Positions 19,181 through 28,092 of a stretch of 64,000 bases of DNA are shown piece by piece. The notes beneath the pieces are model-generated. The model was not told the DNA's origin. It saw only the letters and a list, made by a program, of their open reading frames with translations, and ran no database searches. This DNA comes from Arthrobacter sp. C9C5 (GTDB lineage Bacteria > Actinomycetota > Actinomycetes > Actinomycetales > Micrococcaceae), in NCBI RefSeq assembly GCF_013359735.1, contig NZ_JABFMX010000008.1, forward strand, positions 1-64,000, written 5' to 3'. The translations under genes were made by a program, and so were the position numbers. Positions within the stretch are counted from its first letter, which is position 1, and every line of letters begins with the position of its first letter.

Positions 19181-20130
19181 GCCTCTTTGTCCTTTCCGAA
19201 TGCCCTGGACAGGTAGAACGTGATAGGGACCAGGGAAATGACAAGGAGGATGACGGCCAGCGCCGATCCGACGCCGATCACCTGACCCTCGCCGACCAGG
19301 TTTTGGATGACCAGGGCACTGATGAGTTCCAGGCCGTTGGTGCCGCGGTTGATCACGTAGACAATGTCGAACGCCCGGAGGGACTCGATCACGGTGATCA
19401 CGATGATGATGACGTTCACCGGCCGCATGGCCGGAAAGATGACCCGGAAGAAGGTCTGCACCGCGTTCGCGCCGTCGATCTGCGCGGCTTCGCGGAGCGT
19501 GGGGTCCACGCCCTTGAGGCCGGCCAGGTAGAGGATCATGACGTAGCCTGCGTGCCGCCAGGTGGCGGCGATGAGCGCGGCCCAGATGTTGACCCCGGAG
19601 TCACCGAACCAGTCCACGGCTTGCGGCGTTCCCGCGGTGCCAAGCAGGAAGTTCAGCAGCCCGCTGTCCCGGTTGTAAAAGAGCTGCCAGATGACCCCGA
19701 TCAGGGCCAGGGAAAGCATCACCGGCGTGAAGAAGATGCTCTGGTAGATCTTGCTGCCGCGGATGTTCTGGTCCAAGAGGATTGCCAGCAGGAGCCCCAA
19801 CGGCGTCGCAATGAGTGCGAGGAACACCAACCAGAGCACGTTGTGCTGCACGGCGGGCCAGAACGGTGGATAGTTCTGGGCGATGAATTCATAGTTGCTG
19901 AGCCCCGCCGGCTTGATGTCCTCCAGGCTCAGGCCGTTCCACCGGGTGAAGGACAGGGCGGCCGACAGCAGCGTCGGGATCCAGACCAGGACCAGCTGGA
20001 TCAGGGTGGGCAGGCCCACCATAAGGCTCAGGACCCACTTATCGCGGCGGGAAAGCCGCCGGACCCGCCCCGCCGGGGCAGCGGCGCGGGGCGGCCCCCC
20101 ATTGGGGCTCGTTTTGGATGGTGTACTCAC
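19177..20130 (-). CDS. Sugar ABC transporter permease, MalF type
   Basis: This 317-residue CUT1 permease has about six transmembrane helices and the EAA loop EAAQIDGANAVQTFFRVIFP. The N-terminus is cytoplasmic and basic (RRLSRRDKW). The GTG start at 20130 has AAGGA 9 bases upstream. It forms the membrane channel with the MalG-type protein, to which it is coupled by a 4-base overlap. It follows the binding-protein gene by 42 bases. Confidence 0.94.
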   Translation of the reverse strand: MSTPSKTSPNGGPPRAAAPAGRVRRLSRRDKWVLSLMVGLPTLIQLVLVWIPTLLSAALSFTRWNGLSLEDIKPAGLSNYEFIAQNYPPFWPAVQHNVLWLVFLALIATPLGLLLAILLDQNIRGSKIYQSIFFTPVMLSLALIGVIWQLFYNRDSGLLNFLLGTAGTPQAVDWFGDSGVNIWAALIAATWRHAGYVMILYLAGLKGVDPTLREAAQIDGANAVQTFFRVIFPAMRPVNVIIIVITVIESLRAFDIVYVINRGTNGLELISALVIQNLVGEGQVIGVGSALAVILLVISLVPITFYLSRAFGKDKEA

Positions 20131-20172
20131 AAGAACATTTCCTTAGTGCCGGATCGTGGTGGCCGGGAGACC

Positions 20173-21489
20173 CTATTGGGCGGCGTAGAGCGACTTGGCT
20201 TGGGCTTCCAGGTTCTTGACGTCCACGTTGCCGTCCTTGATGAAGGACTGCAGCGCCGGGATCATGACGTTGTTGGCCATGGCCGGCAGCGCGTCACGGT
20301 CAAAGAACTGGCTGATGCTCTTGGCGTTGGAGATGACGTCGGCCATCTTCTTGGTCAGGGGCGAAAACTTGGACGTGTCGGCACCCTTGGCGGCGGCGAT
20401 ATTCGAGCTGTCCACGGAGGCGTAGACATCCTGGCCCTCGGGGGTGCCGAGGTAGGCCAGGAAGTCCTTGGCCGACTGGTTCTGGCCGCCCTTCTTGGAC
20501 AGCAGGAGCCCGTCGATGGGAGCCTCAACGGCGTCCCGGCCCTCCACCGCCAGCTCGGGGAACGGGAAGAAGTCGATGTCGGCGGCGACGGTCTTGTCCG
20601 TGTACTGCTGGGTGAGGAAGGACCCGAGCAGGTACATGCCGGACTTCTTGGCGCCGAGGTTCTTCGCCGAGTCCTGCCAGGTCATGCCGAGGGCATTGGG
20701 GTTCTGGAAGGGCAGGAGTTCCTTCCAGGTGTCGAAGACATCGCTGACCTTCTTCTGGTCCCAGGATTCCTTGTGGGCCGTGAGGTCCATGTGGAACTGG
20801 TAGCCGTTCAGGCGCATATTCAGGTAGTCGAAGGTGCCCATCGCCGGCCAGCCGTCCTTGTCGGCGAACTCGATCGGGATGAGGCCGTCGGTCTTCATTT
20901 TCTTGGCCAGCGCGGTCAGTTCGTCGAAGGTGGTGGGGACCTCGTAGCCCTTTTCCGCCCAGAGGCTCTTCCGGTAGAAGAACCCCCAAGGGTAGTTGTA
21001 GTTCGGGACGAAGTACATCTTGCCGTCGGCGCCGGTGGAGGCCTTCTTCATGGCCTCGGAGTAGTTGCCCCCGATCTTTTCCCAGACGTCGTCGATCGGC
21101 GCCAGCAGACCCTTGCCCGCGTAGTACTGCATGCGATATCCGGCAAACCAGGTAAACGTGTCGTCGGGGCTGCCTTGCAGGTAGGTGTTGATCTTGTTCT
21201 GGAAGTCGTTGTGCGGAACGACGTTGGTGGTCACCGTGATCCCGGACTTCTTGGTGAATGCATCAGTTACGGCCTTGTACGCGGCCTTGGGGACCTCATC
21301 CGACGAGCCCGAACCGAAGGAGACCGTTTTGCTGGCGCTGGCGGACGGGCCGCTGCCGCCCGTGCATGCGGCCAGCAACGGGGCGCCCGCCATGGCGATG
21401 GCACCCGCGCCGAACGTCTTCAGCAGCGTCCGCCGGTCCCACCCGCCCTGGCTGGAGGCTCGGCGCAATGCGTCTTCTGGCATGGTCAT
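20173..21489 (-). CDS. Sugar ABC transporter substrate-binding lipoprotein
   Basis: This 438-residue family 1 solute-binding protein captures sugar outside the membrane. The N-terminus combines a twin-arginine-like segment (DRRTLLKTFGAGAIAMAG) with the lipobox LLAAC, so it is probably a Tat-exported lipoprotein anchored through that Cys. The body has the usual features, such as FTWFAGYRMQYYAGKGLLAPIDD and YNYPWGFFYRKSLW. AAAGGAG lies 5 bases before the ATG at 21489. It is the first gene of the galactoside operon, with a clear promoter upstream. Confidence 0.95.
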   Translation of the reverse strand: MTMPEDALRRASSQGGWDRRTLLKTFGAGAIAMAGAPLLAACTGGSGPSASASKTVSFGSGSSDEVPKAAYKAVTDAFTKKSGITVTTNVVPHNDFQNKINTYLQGSPDDTFTWFAGYRMQYYAGKGLLAPIDDVWEKIGGNYSEAMKKASTGADGKMYFVPNYNYPWGFFYRKSLWAEKGYEVPTTFDELTALAKKMKTDGLIPIEFADKDGWPAMGTFDYLNMRLNGYQFHMDLTAHKESWDQKKVSDVFDTWKELLPFQNPNALGMTWQDSAKNLGAKKSGMYLLGSFLTQQYTDKTVAADIDFFPFPELAVEGRDAVEAPIDGLLLSKKGGQNQSAKDFLAYLGTPEGQDVYASVDSSNIAAAKGADTSKFSPLTKKMADVISNAKSISQFFDRDALPAMANNVMIPALQSFIKDGNVDVKNLEAQAKSLYAAQ

Positions 21490-21542
21490 GATTTCTCCTT
21501 TGAAACTGCGCGGGTGGTGTGAAGCAGCTCACATAATTATCT

Positions 21543-21570
21543 ATCATAATCGCACAATAAGGAACGTCAA
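21543..21570 (-). promoter_or_regulatory. Promoter and possible operator of the galactoside operon
   Basis: On the minus strand, TTGACG (-35, 21565-21570) and TATGAT (-10, 21543-21548) are 16 bases apart, a near-consensus vegetative promoter. An imperfect inverted repeat, ATTAT-N5-ATAAT, overlaps and follows the -10 box in unusually AT-rich DNA. It is a candidate operator for the DeoR protein encoded in the operon. Confidence 0.75.
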
Positions 21571-21702
21571 GAGGCAAAAGAGAACATGACGGAACGCGTT
21601 AACGGGACCAAGTAGTGGATGTTGCCGATGATCGGCAGCTGGAACGCCGGTGCGTTGACCGGCAACAGTGGTACGGGCCGGCGGCGGAAGCCGGCCAGCA
21701 GG

Positions 21703-22794
21703 CTATTCGCAGCCGATGCCGTCGCCGTCTCGGTCAAATTTGCTGCTGAAACCGGGCTGTCCCCGCCGGATCGGGGCCGCGCCGGCAGCCCGGACGGCCG
21801 TGCAATTTGCGTAGTAAACCGAGGGAGGCGCGGGCGCCGCCGGGGCCGCGGCTTTCGGTGAAGAGGGCGCCGCGGCCGCCGGTGGGGCCGCCTCGGGGGC
21901 CGCAGGCTGCCGGCTGGTGGGGGCCAAGGCGCCCGGGCAGTCAGCCAGGATCCGCGCCATCGCGTCGTGCTCGGCCCGGGTGACCCACAATGCGTAGCTG
22001 GCCTTGACCGAGATCTGGCGCGCCACGTAAGCGCAGCGGTAAGGCTTGCTCGGCGGCAGCCAAGTGGCGGCGTCGCCGTCGCTCTTCTGCATGTTCGCCG
22101 GCCCGTCCACGGCCAGGAGGTTGAGCGGATCGTTGGCGAAGGCGAGCCGCTGGGCCGCACTCAGCCGCTGTGCGCCTTTTTGCCAGGCGTCACTGAGGGC
22201 CACGACGTGGTCGATCTGGACCGCGCTGCTGGTGCCGGCGCCGCGGAGGAAGTTGATGAGCTTCGCGGTGTAGGGGTCCTTCAGGATCCCGGAGAGCACC
22301 ACGCAGCCCCGGGTTCCGGGCTTGAGCGCTTCCGCCGTGAGGTCGCGGCGCAGCGTGTCGTTGCGGGTGTCGCAGCCGTTCCGGTCGACGTCGGCCCAGG
22401 CCTGGCCGAACTGGTCACGGGAGTACCCGGTCTTGGGCGCCCTGCCCTTGACCGGCAGCGTGGCCAGCACCTCGAGCGCCTTGCTGGCGTAGGCCGGCTG
22501 CTTATGCGGAGCCGACGCCCCGGTCAAAGCGGCCGAGGGCGCGGCAACCGGCGTCGGCGCGGGACGGGAAGTGGCGGGGGAGGACCCGGGGGCCGCCACG
22601 CCGGGTGATGCACTTTCGACGAGGGACTTTCCTGGGGCAGCTGCGGGTCTTGCGCAGGCGGTGGACGAGACCAGCAGCAGCCCGGCGACGCCGCAGGCGA
22701 TCCAGTCGATGCCGCCCCTGCGGCGGCCGGTAGCCGATGAGGCTTCCCCGTTATCGGTGCCGCCAAATCCAATGCTGCGCAATACTTCCCCCAC
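21703..22794 (-). CDS. Secreted DUF1524 (HNH-like) nuclease with excalibur domain
   Basis: This 363-residue exported protein has a hydrophobic segment at about 30-46 (WIACGVAGLLLVSSTAC) acting as a signal peptide, with a possible but non-standard lipobox ending at that Cys. A low-complexity Ala/Pro/Ser linker follows. Residues about 125-285 are a DUF1524/HNH-like domain with VQIDHVVALSDAWQKGA and an FANDPLNLLAV motif. A second Ala/Pro linker leads to a C-terminal excalibur calcium-binding motif, DRDGDGIGCE. Together they suggest an extracellular calcium-dependent nuclease, as annotated for relatives. The GTG start at 22794 lacks a good Shine-Dalgarno and is uncertain. Confidence 0.85.
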   Translation of the reverse strand: MGEVLRSIGFGGTDNGEASSATGRRRGGIDWIACGVAGLLLVSSTACARPAAAPGKSLVESASPGVAAPGSSPATSRPAPTPVAAPSAALTGASAPHKQPAYASKALEVLATLPVKGRAPKTGYSRDQFGQAWADVDRNGCDTRNDTLRRDLTAEALKPGTRGCVVLSGILKDPYTAKLINFLRGAGTSSAVQIDHVVALSDAWQKGAQRLSAAQRLAFANDPLNLLAVDGPANMQKSDGDAATWLPPSKPYRCAYVARQISVKASYALWVTRAEHDAMARILADCPGALAPTSRQPAAPEAAPPAAAAPSSPKAAAPAAPAPPSVYYANCTAVRAAGAAPIRRGQPGFSSKFDRDGDGIGCE

Positions 22795-23179
22795 TACTTG
22801 CCCGTCTGCGGGCCGGTGTCCGGCCTTTCACAGCCTACCGGCGGAGTCCCCGGCGTCGGGCCGGTGCCACGCGGGGTTGTCCCGGCGGGCCACGGGCGGC
22901 TCCGTCAAGAACCGCCAAGTCAGGAGGCGCCAAGTCCGGACCCGCTAAGTCACGATGCAGGCCCGGCGTAACGCAGGCCGTCATAATGCAGGCTCGGCAG
23001 GGTGGAAGTAAGGGCAACAGGGCCGTAGATAATTCCAGCGCGTCCGTGCAGACTGGGGTTTGATCGCCATCAACCAGCACAGCAATGGACCTTGGGGCCG
23101 GTGGCGTGCGGCCTGCGGCCGGGGCTGCCCCAGCAAGCTCCCCAAGCCTTGAACGGACCACACCGGATCTGAGGATGCC
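22795..23179. other. Divergent intergenic region, 385 bases
   Basis: It lies between the divergent nuclease and discoidin/glycosidase genes and must hold both promoters. No gene of convincing composition is present. The only visible structure is a short tandem repeat at 22914-22951 and some GC-rich weak hairpins near 23095-23140. Confidence 0.5.
22914..22951. repeat. Three 15-base-spaced copies of GCCAAGTC/GCTAAGTC
   Basis: GCCAAGTC occurs at 22914 and 22929 and GCTAAGTC at 22944, each exactly 15 bases apart, with GC-rich spacers. No other structure is attached. Confidence 0.6.
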
Positions 23180-25393
23180 ATGGCGCCTGACCCTGAGCGC
23201 AAGAAACGGACCCTGCTGCCCTCCCGGCGCGCAGTCCTGATGTCAGTCGCGGGCCTCGCTGCAGTGGGCATTTGGCTCGGTTCGACCGTTGCGTTGCGCA
23301 GCGCGCCGCCAGGGCCGCTTCCGCACGCCGACGGAATCATTAGCATCGAGATGGACAACCTGGTGAACAAGTTCGATGGCCACCGCGCCATGGGAGTTGG
23401 CGTCGACGGACTCGAAGAAAACGAAATCGACCGGGTCTGGTCGCCAACAAATGTCCAAGCCATGAAATCAGCCGGCTTCGGCCCGGTGAGTTACCGACTG
23501 CGTACCGAACTGGGCGTTAAGGCATGGCACTGGAACCCGCGCGGCACGTGGAGCCAGCCGGACAAAGAGCAGGGGTACTGGACGTCCTCCGCGGAGCCTG
23601 CGGAGGACTACGGCGTGTCGTACGGCTACCGCCTTCCCCGTCGCGGCAACACCATCGATCAAGGAAAGAACAGTGGGCACTCGCGCTTGAACGACGGCGA
23701 CGTCGAGACATTCTGGAAGAGCAACCCCTACTTGGACTCCCACTTCACCGGAGAACCTGACAGCCTCCATCCGCAGTGGATCATGGTCGAGTTCCCGCAG
23801 GCCCTGCCGATGGACACCGTCCGCTTCGACTGGGGTACCCCGTACGCCGCCAGCTTCAAGGTGCAGTACTGGACCGGCCGCGACGCGCGCTTCCCCGTCG
23901 ACAAGGGCAACTGGCGGGATTTCCCCCAGGCAGTGCAGCGGGGAACCGGGGGGTCGCAGACGGTACGGATCGCGTCCACGCCGATTAACGCCCAATACGT
24001 GCGCATCCTGTTCACGGCGGACTCGAACACCGCCCCTGCCGGGTCCCGCGACATCCGCGACCGGCTGGGGGTCGCCGTGCGCGAAATCTATATCGGGCAG
24101 CAGCAGGCCGGCACGTTCCTCGACCACGTGCGGCACCGGAAGTCCCACCGGCAAACGGTCATGTGGACCTCCTCGACCGACCCGTGGCACAGCAAGGACG
24201 ACATGGACAAGGACTACGAGCACGCCAGCTTCGAGCGGCTTTTTGCCAGCGGGATTACCAAGGGCGAGCCCATGATGGTCCCGGTTCCCGCCCTGTACGG
24301 AACGCCCGACGACGCCGCGGCCCTGGCCCGCTACCTCGGTAAGCGCGGCTATCCGATCAAACGGATCGAGATCGGTGAGGAACCGGACGGTCAGCTCGCC
24401 CAGCCGGAGCACTACGCGGCGCTGTATGTCCAGATGGCCGCCGCCATGAAGGCCGTGAACCCGTCCCTGGAGTTCGGCGGCCCGGGTTACCAGACCACAC
24501 TGCCCGACTGGGTGCACTGGCCGGACGACAAGGGGGTCCGGTCGTGGACCGGCCGCTTTGTCTCCTATCTGCGGCACCGCGGGGCGATGTCCGACTTCGA
24601 CTTCTTCTCCTTTGAGTGGTACCCCTTCGACGATGTGTGCGCCAATCCAGCCGGGACCCTGCCCCAGAACCCGGAGTTGCTGAGGCAGCTGCTCAAACGT
24701 GAGGAGGATGCCGGCCTGCCGGCCGAGGTTCCCAAGGTCATCACGGAGTACGGCTATTCCTCCTTCGTTGGCCAAGTCGAACTGGAGCTGCCCGGCGCCA
24801 TAGTCAACGCGGAGACGTCCGCGATGTTCCTGGCGATGGGCGGGGAGAGCAGCTACTTCTACGGGATCGAACCGAATTGGGTGTTCCAGGACGAAGTCGG
24901 CGAGAAATGCGACACGCGGGGCAACCTGATGCTGTTCCAGTTCTACGATGAGTGGAAAATCCGCCCCGTGGCGGCCTTTCAGGCAGCCAGGCTGGTGAAC
25001 CACAACTGGCTGGAGGCCGGCACCGGCAGCCACACCATGTACAACACCAGCAGTGACGTGCGTAATGCGAAGGGACAGGAGCTCGTCACTGCCTATACGG
25101 TGCGACGCCCTGACGGAAAACTCAGCGTGCTCCTGTTCAACAAAGATCCCAAGCGGGCCATCACCGTTCGGCTGATGCAGGAAAAAGACGGCAACTCCCA
25201 AGCCGTCGAGGGCGGCCTTGAGCTCGACCAATACTCCGCAGAGCAGTACAAGTGGAACCCGTCACACGGCAGGGGCAACGGGGGGCATCCGGACCCGAAT
25301 GACCCGCCGGTGAGCACCACCGTGGGCACGGACATGCACGCCACCATAACGCTGCCGCCCTACAGCATCTCAGTGGCTACGGCCCCGGGCTAA
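23180..25393 (+). CDS. Membrane-anchored discoidin / glycoside-hydrolase-like protein
   Basis: This 737-residue protein starts with a basic stretch and one hydrophobic segment (about 17-40), a signal anchor or signal peptide. Residues about 155-310 look like an F5/8 type C (discoidin) carbohydrate-binding domain (LNDGDVETFWKSNPY, WIMVEFPQALPMDTVRFDWG). Residues about 315-640 look like a clan-A TIM-barrel glycosidase. E401 in IEIGEEPDG would be the acid/base and E523 in VITEYGYSS the nucleophile, 122 residues apart. The C-terminal beta domain (VLLFNKDPKRAITVRL) resembles those of GH39/GH79-like enzymes. The substrate and exact family are unknown. GAGGA lies 4 bases before the ATG. Confidence 0.78.
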   Translation: MAPDPERKKRTLLPSRRAVLMSVAGLAAVGIWLGSTVALRSAPPGPLPHADGIISIEMDNLVNKFDGHRAMGVGVDGLEENEIDRVWSPTNVQAMKSAGFGPVSYRLRTELGVKAWHWNPRGTWSQPDKEQGYWTSSAEPAEDYGVSYGYRLPRRGNTIDQGKNSGHSRLNDGDVETFWKSNPYLDSHFTGEPDSLHPQWIMVEFPQALPMDTVRFDWGTPYAASFKVQYWTGRDARFPVDKGNWRDFPQAVQRGTGGSQTVRIASTPINAQYVRILFTADSNTAPAGSRDIRDRLGVAVREIYIGQQQAGTFLDHVRHRKSHRQTVMWTSSTDPWHSKDDMDKDYEHASFERLFASGITKGEPMMVPVPALYGTPDDAAALARYLGKRGYPIKRIEIGEEPDGQLAQPEHYAALYVQMAAAMKAVNPSLEFGGPGYQTTLPDWVHWPDDKGVRSWTGRFVSYLRHRGAMSDFDFFSFEWYPFDDVCANPAGTLPQNPELLRQLLKREEDAGLPAEVPKVITEYGYSSFVGQVELELPGAIVNAETSAMFLAMGGESSYFYGIEPNWVFQDEVGEKCDTRGNLMLFQFYDEWKIRPVAAFQAARLVNHNWLEAGTGSHTMYNTSSDVRNAKGQELVTAYTVRRPDGKLSVLLFNKDPKRAITVRLMQEKDGNSQAVEGGLELDQYSAEQYKWNPSHGRGNGGHPDPNDPPVSTTVGTDMHATITLPPYSISVATAPG

Positions 25394-25452
25394 GGCGCTA
25401 CGCATCACACACGTGCCCGCCGGCGTCGGCCACCGCCGTCGCCGGGTCCTTC

Positions 25453-26379
25453 TCAGGCGAGGAGCAGGGCCACCCCGATCATGCCGGGGACGGCCACCAC
25501 GGTGGTGATCAGCACGGTGTCTTTGGCGACGGTGAGCCCGGTTCTGTACCGGTTGGCCACCACAAAGACGTTCTGCGCCGTGGGCAACGCGGAGGTCACG
25601 ACCACGGCGAAGAGCGCCTGGTCGTGGAGGCCAAGGGCGAACCGGGCGAAGAGGAAAGCCAGCAGCGGGTGGACGATGAGCTTGAAACCGCTGGCCAGCA
25701 GGGTGTCGGTCCGGCGTTCGGCCGAGGCCTGCAGCGGCCGGGAGCCGTTCAGGCTCATGCCGAAGGACAACAGCATGGCCGGGATCGCGGCGCCTCCGAT
25801 CAGGTGGATGGGCTGTAAGACGAGCGGGGGAACCTCCCAGCCCGTCCCGGCCACCAGCAGCCCGAGCCCGGAGCCAACGATCATGGGATTCCGCAGGATC
25901 ATCAGGGCGAAACTCAGCGGCGTTGTCCGGTGGGCGCTGGTGGTGGCATCCAGGATCATGAGGAACAGAGGCGTGAAGAAGGCCAGCTGGAAGATCAGCA
26001 AGGGCGCCACATAGCTGGCGTCGCCCAGGACATATACGGCGATCGGAATGCCAAGATTGGCGGAGTTGGCCAGGGACGCGCTCATGGAGGAGACCAGGGC
26101 TTCGGGCAAGGAGCGCTTCAGCAGAAGGCGCACGACGCCGAAGTAGATGGCCGCCGTCGTGACCGCACCCACCGCCGTCACCAGCAGCGGAGCGGCGAAA
26201 ACGTCATTGAGCCTGGCTTTGCTGAGCGTCTCGAACAGCAGGGCCGGGCTTGCCACGAAGAATGTCAGCGCGCTCAAGACGGAGCGGGCGTTGTCGCCCA
26301 GAATGTTGCGCCGGCCGACGAACATGCCGACCAGGATGATGAACCAGACGACGAAGAAGCCGGCCAGGACGCCTAGCAC
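25453..26379 (-). CDS. AEC (auxin efflux carrier) family transporter
   Basis: This 308-residue membrane protein has about ten hydrophobic helices in two similar halves, the pattern of the AEC family. VGRRNILGDNARSVLSALTFFVASPALLFE at the N-terminal end (seen in parts such as FVASPALLF) and SALPTAQNVFVVANRY near the C-terminus are typical. Bacterial members export or exchange small carboxylates such as malate, but the substrate here is not known. I chose GTG at 26379, which begins just before the first helix and gives a family-normal length; an upstream in-frame start would add 18 non-hydrophobic residues. Confidence 0.88.
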   Translation of the reverse strand: MLGVLAGFFVVWFIILVGMFVGRRNILGDNARSVLSALTFFVASPALLFETLSKARLNDVFAAPLLVTAVGAVTTAAIYFGVVRLLLKRSLPEALVSSMSASLANSANLGIPIAVYVLGDASYVAPLLIFQLAFFTPLFLMILDATTSAHRTTPLSFALMILRNPMIVGSGLGLLVAGTGWEVPPLVLQPIHLIGGAAIPAMLLSFGMSLNGSRPLQASAERRTDTLLASGFKLIVHPLLAFLFARFALGLHDQALFAVVVTSALPTAQNVFVVANRYRTGLTVAKDTVLITTVVAVPGMIGVALLLA

Positions 26380-26544
26380 GCGGCATTCCGTGACGGCATG
26401 GTCGGGGAAAGGGTGTCGGACACCGTCCCACAATAATCAGATTTTCCCGCCAACCCTTCAAGGGCTGGCAACGGGGCGACATGTACGTGCCCGCACGGGA
26501 GCGTGCGTCCCGGGAACCTTTCGGCGGGGCCTGCGGCTGGGTCG

Positions 26545-26973
26545 TTAGTTCAGCGCGGCGTTGTTCAGTGCGTGCGGCGGGCGCATCAGGCCGGCGGTGT
26601 GGCCTTCGGCGGGGTCGCTGCCGACCTGGATCACCTTGTTGTCCTTATCCACATGGACCACCTTGGGGGTGTAGGCCTTGGCCTCTTCCGTGGTCATCTG
26701 GGCATAGGTGATCAGGATGACGATGTCGTTTTCGTGCATCAGGTGAGCGGCCGCGCCGTTGATGCCAATGACGCCGGAGCCGCGCTCACCGGCGATCGTG
26801 TACGTCTCAAGCCGGGCACCGTTGGTGACATCAACGATCGCCACGAGTTCACCTGGCAGGATGTCGGCGGCCTCCAGCAGGTCCAGGTCCACGGTGACCG
26901 AGCCGACATAGTGAAGGTCCGCGTGGGTGACCGTGGCGCGGTGGATTTTGGACTTGAACATTGTGCGATTCAT
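26545..26973 (-). CDS. panD: Aspartate 1-decarboxylase
   Basis: This 142-residue proenzyme makes beta-alanine from aspartate for pantothenate and CoA synthesis. It cleaves itself at G24-S25 in HYVGSVTVD, and Ser25 becomes the pyruvoyl cofactor. Other conserved parts are the N-terminal [22 protein letters not shown] and [12 protein letters not shown]. The C-terminal tail of about 20 residues is usual in actinobacteria. TAGACT lies 9 bases before the ATG, so the mRNA leader may be only 2-3 bases. It stands alone; no other pan gene is adjacent. Confidence 0.97.
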   Translation of the reverse strand: MNRTMFKSKIHRATVTHADLHYVGSVTVDLDLLEAADILPGELVAIVDVTNGARLETYTIAGERGSGVIGINGAAAHLMHENDIVILITYAQMTTEEAKAYTPKVVHVDKDNKVIQVGSDPAEGHTAGLMRPPHALNNAALN

Positions 26974-27043
26974 AACGTCACCAGTCTAGCGCCGGCGCAG
27001 GCGGCGCGCTGTGAGCCAGGAAACACCGCCGCGGAGGCCAATG

Positions 27044-27952
27044 TCAGGCCGCGGGGGCGATGGAAGCGGCCGTCTCGGCGAGGACCTCGCGGGCCGCCAG
27101 GATGGCCGGGCGCGTAGCGCTGGAGCGGCGGACGGAGGTGAAGACGGTGCGGTGGGGATCCCCCGGGAGGTCGATCAGTTGCGCCGTAGTGCCTCGCCCG
27201 GTCCAGACCAGGTCCGGCATCAGCGCCACCGCATTGCCCGACTCGATCAGCCGGATCTGGGCCTGCAGGTCGGCGGTCTCAAAGCGCACGTCCGGCTCGA
27301 ACCCCGCGCTCCGGCAGGCCTGCTCGGCCCAGTGCCGGGACGCCGCACCCCGGGGTTCCATCACCCAGGACATCCCTGCGGTGTCGGCCAGGGAGGTGAC
27401 GGTGGGTCGGTCCGGCGAAGCGGGCGGCACCGCCAGCCGGATCGCGTCGCCGGTCAGGCGGATCCGGTCCAGCTCCTCGTAGCGGGGTGCCGCATGGCCC
27501 GGATACTGCTCCGCGATGACCAGGTCGAAGTCCCGCGCCCAGGTTTCATGGAGGGCCGTTTCGGGTTCGCGTTGGATCATCTCGATCCGGACCTCCGGGT
27601 AGCTGGCTGACATCCGGGTCAGGGCATCGGGCATCAGGGCCAGGGCCGCGGATTGGAAGACGGCGATCCGCACCGTTCCGCTCACGGTGGTCAGCGAGGC
27701 TGCGAGGTCGGCCTCCGCCTGCTCCAGGGTCTCCAGCAATTGCGCGGTATGGGCGACCAGCACTTCGGCCTGCGGGGTGAGCTGCACCCGGCGGCCCGTC
27801 TTCCGCAGGAGCTCGACGCCGGCTTCCTTTTCCAGCAACGCCAGCTGCTGCGAGACCGACGAGGGGCTGTACTGCAACGCTTCGGCGACTTCGGCGAGGG
27901 TGCCCCGGATCTTGAGTTCGCGCAAGAGGCGCAGCCGCCGGACGTCGAGCAT
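27044..27952 (-). CDS. LysR family transcriptional regulator
   Basis: This 302-residue regulator has an N-terminal winged helix-turn-helix (about 1-60: GTLAEVAEALQYSPSSVSQQ, then LALLEKEAGVELL) and a C-terminal effector-binding domain starting about residue 90 (GTVRIAVFQSAALALMP). AAAGGA lies about 6 bases before the ATG. It is divergent from the amino-acid permease gene, and the shared 140-base region contains overlapping promoters and inverted repeats. LysR proteins usually regulate the divergent gene. The same element before putA suggests this protein controls both; this is inference. Confidence 0.93.
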   Translation of the reverse strand: MLDVRRLRLLRELKIRGTLAEVAEALQYSPSSVSQQLALLEKEAGVELLRKTGRRVQLTPQAEVLVAHTAQLLETLEQAEADLAASLTTVSGTVRIAVFQSAALALMPDALTRMSASYPEVRIEMIQREPETALHETWARDFDLVIAEQYPGHAAPRYEELDRIRLTGDAIRLAVPPASPDRPTVTSLADTAGMSWVMEPRGAASRHWAEQACRSAGFEPDVRFETADLQAQIRLIESGNAVALMPDLVWTGRGTTAQLIDLPGDPHRTVFTSVRRSSATRPAILAAREVLAETAASIAPAA

Positions 27953-27964
27953 CGCTATTCCTTT

Positions 27965-28030
27965 GTGAATTCTAATGGTTATTGATTAGGAGAATTCACT
28001 TTATCTAATGCAATCCGGCTTGCATACTGT
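27965..28030. promoter_or_regulatory. Overlapping divergent promoters and inverted repeats (LysR / permease)
   Basis: Plus strand: TTTATC (28000-28005) and CATACT (28023-28028), 17 bases apart, serve the permease. Minus strand: TTGCAT (28008-28013) and CCTAAT (27985-27990), also 17 bases apart, serve the regulator. A perfect 9-bp inverted repeat, GTGAATTCT (27965-27973) and AGAATTCAC (27991-27999), encloses CTAAT and ATTAG half-sites. These are candidate LysR binding sites. Confidence 0.72.
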
Positions 28031-28092
28031 TGTCACTGAGTTACCCCCATCACAGGGGATTGATGGGTGCCACTTCCGAGCAGGAGACCCTG

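Noticed and set aside
19147..21522. A 791-codon plus-strand open frame opposite the ABC transporter genes
   Set aside because: No recognisable domain; the opposite strand carries three secure transporter genes with ribosome binding sites.
22914..22951. CRISPR-like regular repeats
   Set aside because: Only 8 conserved bases, three copies, 15-base period; far too short for repeat-spacer units and no cas genes nearby.
23468..25231. A 587-codon minus-strand frame inside the discoidin gene
   Set aside because: Low-complexity Val/Gly/Arg/His translation with no motifs; the plus-strand gene has ordered domains.
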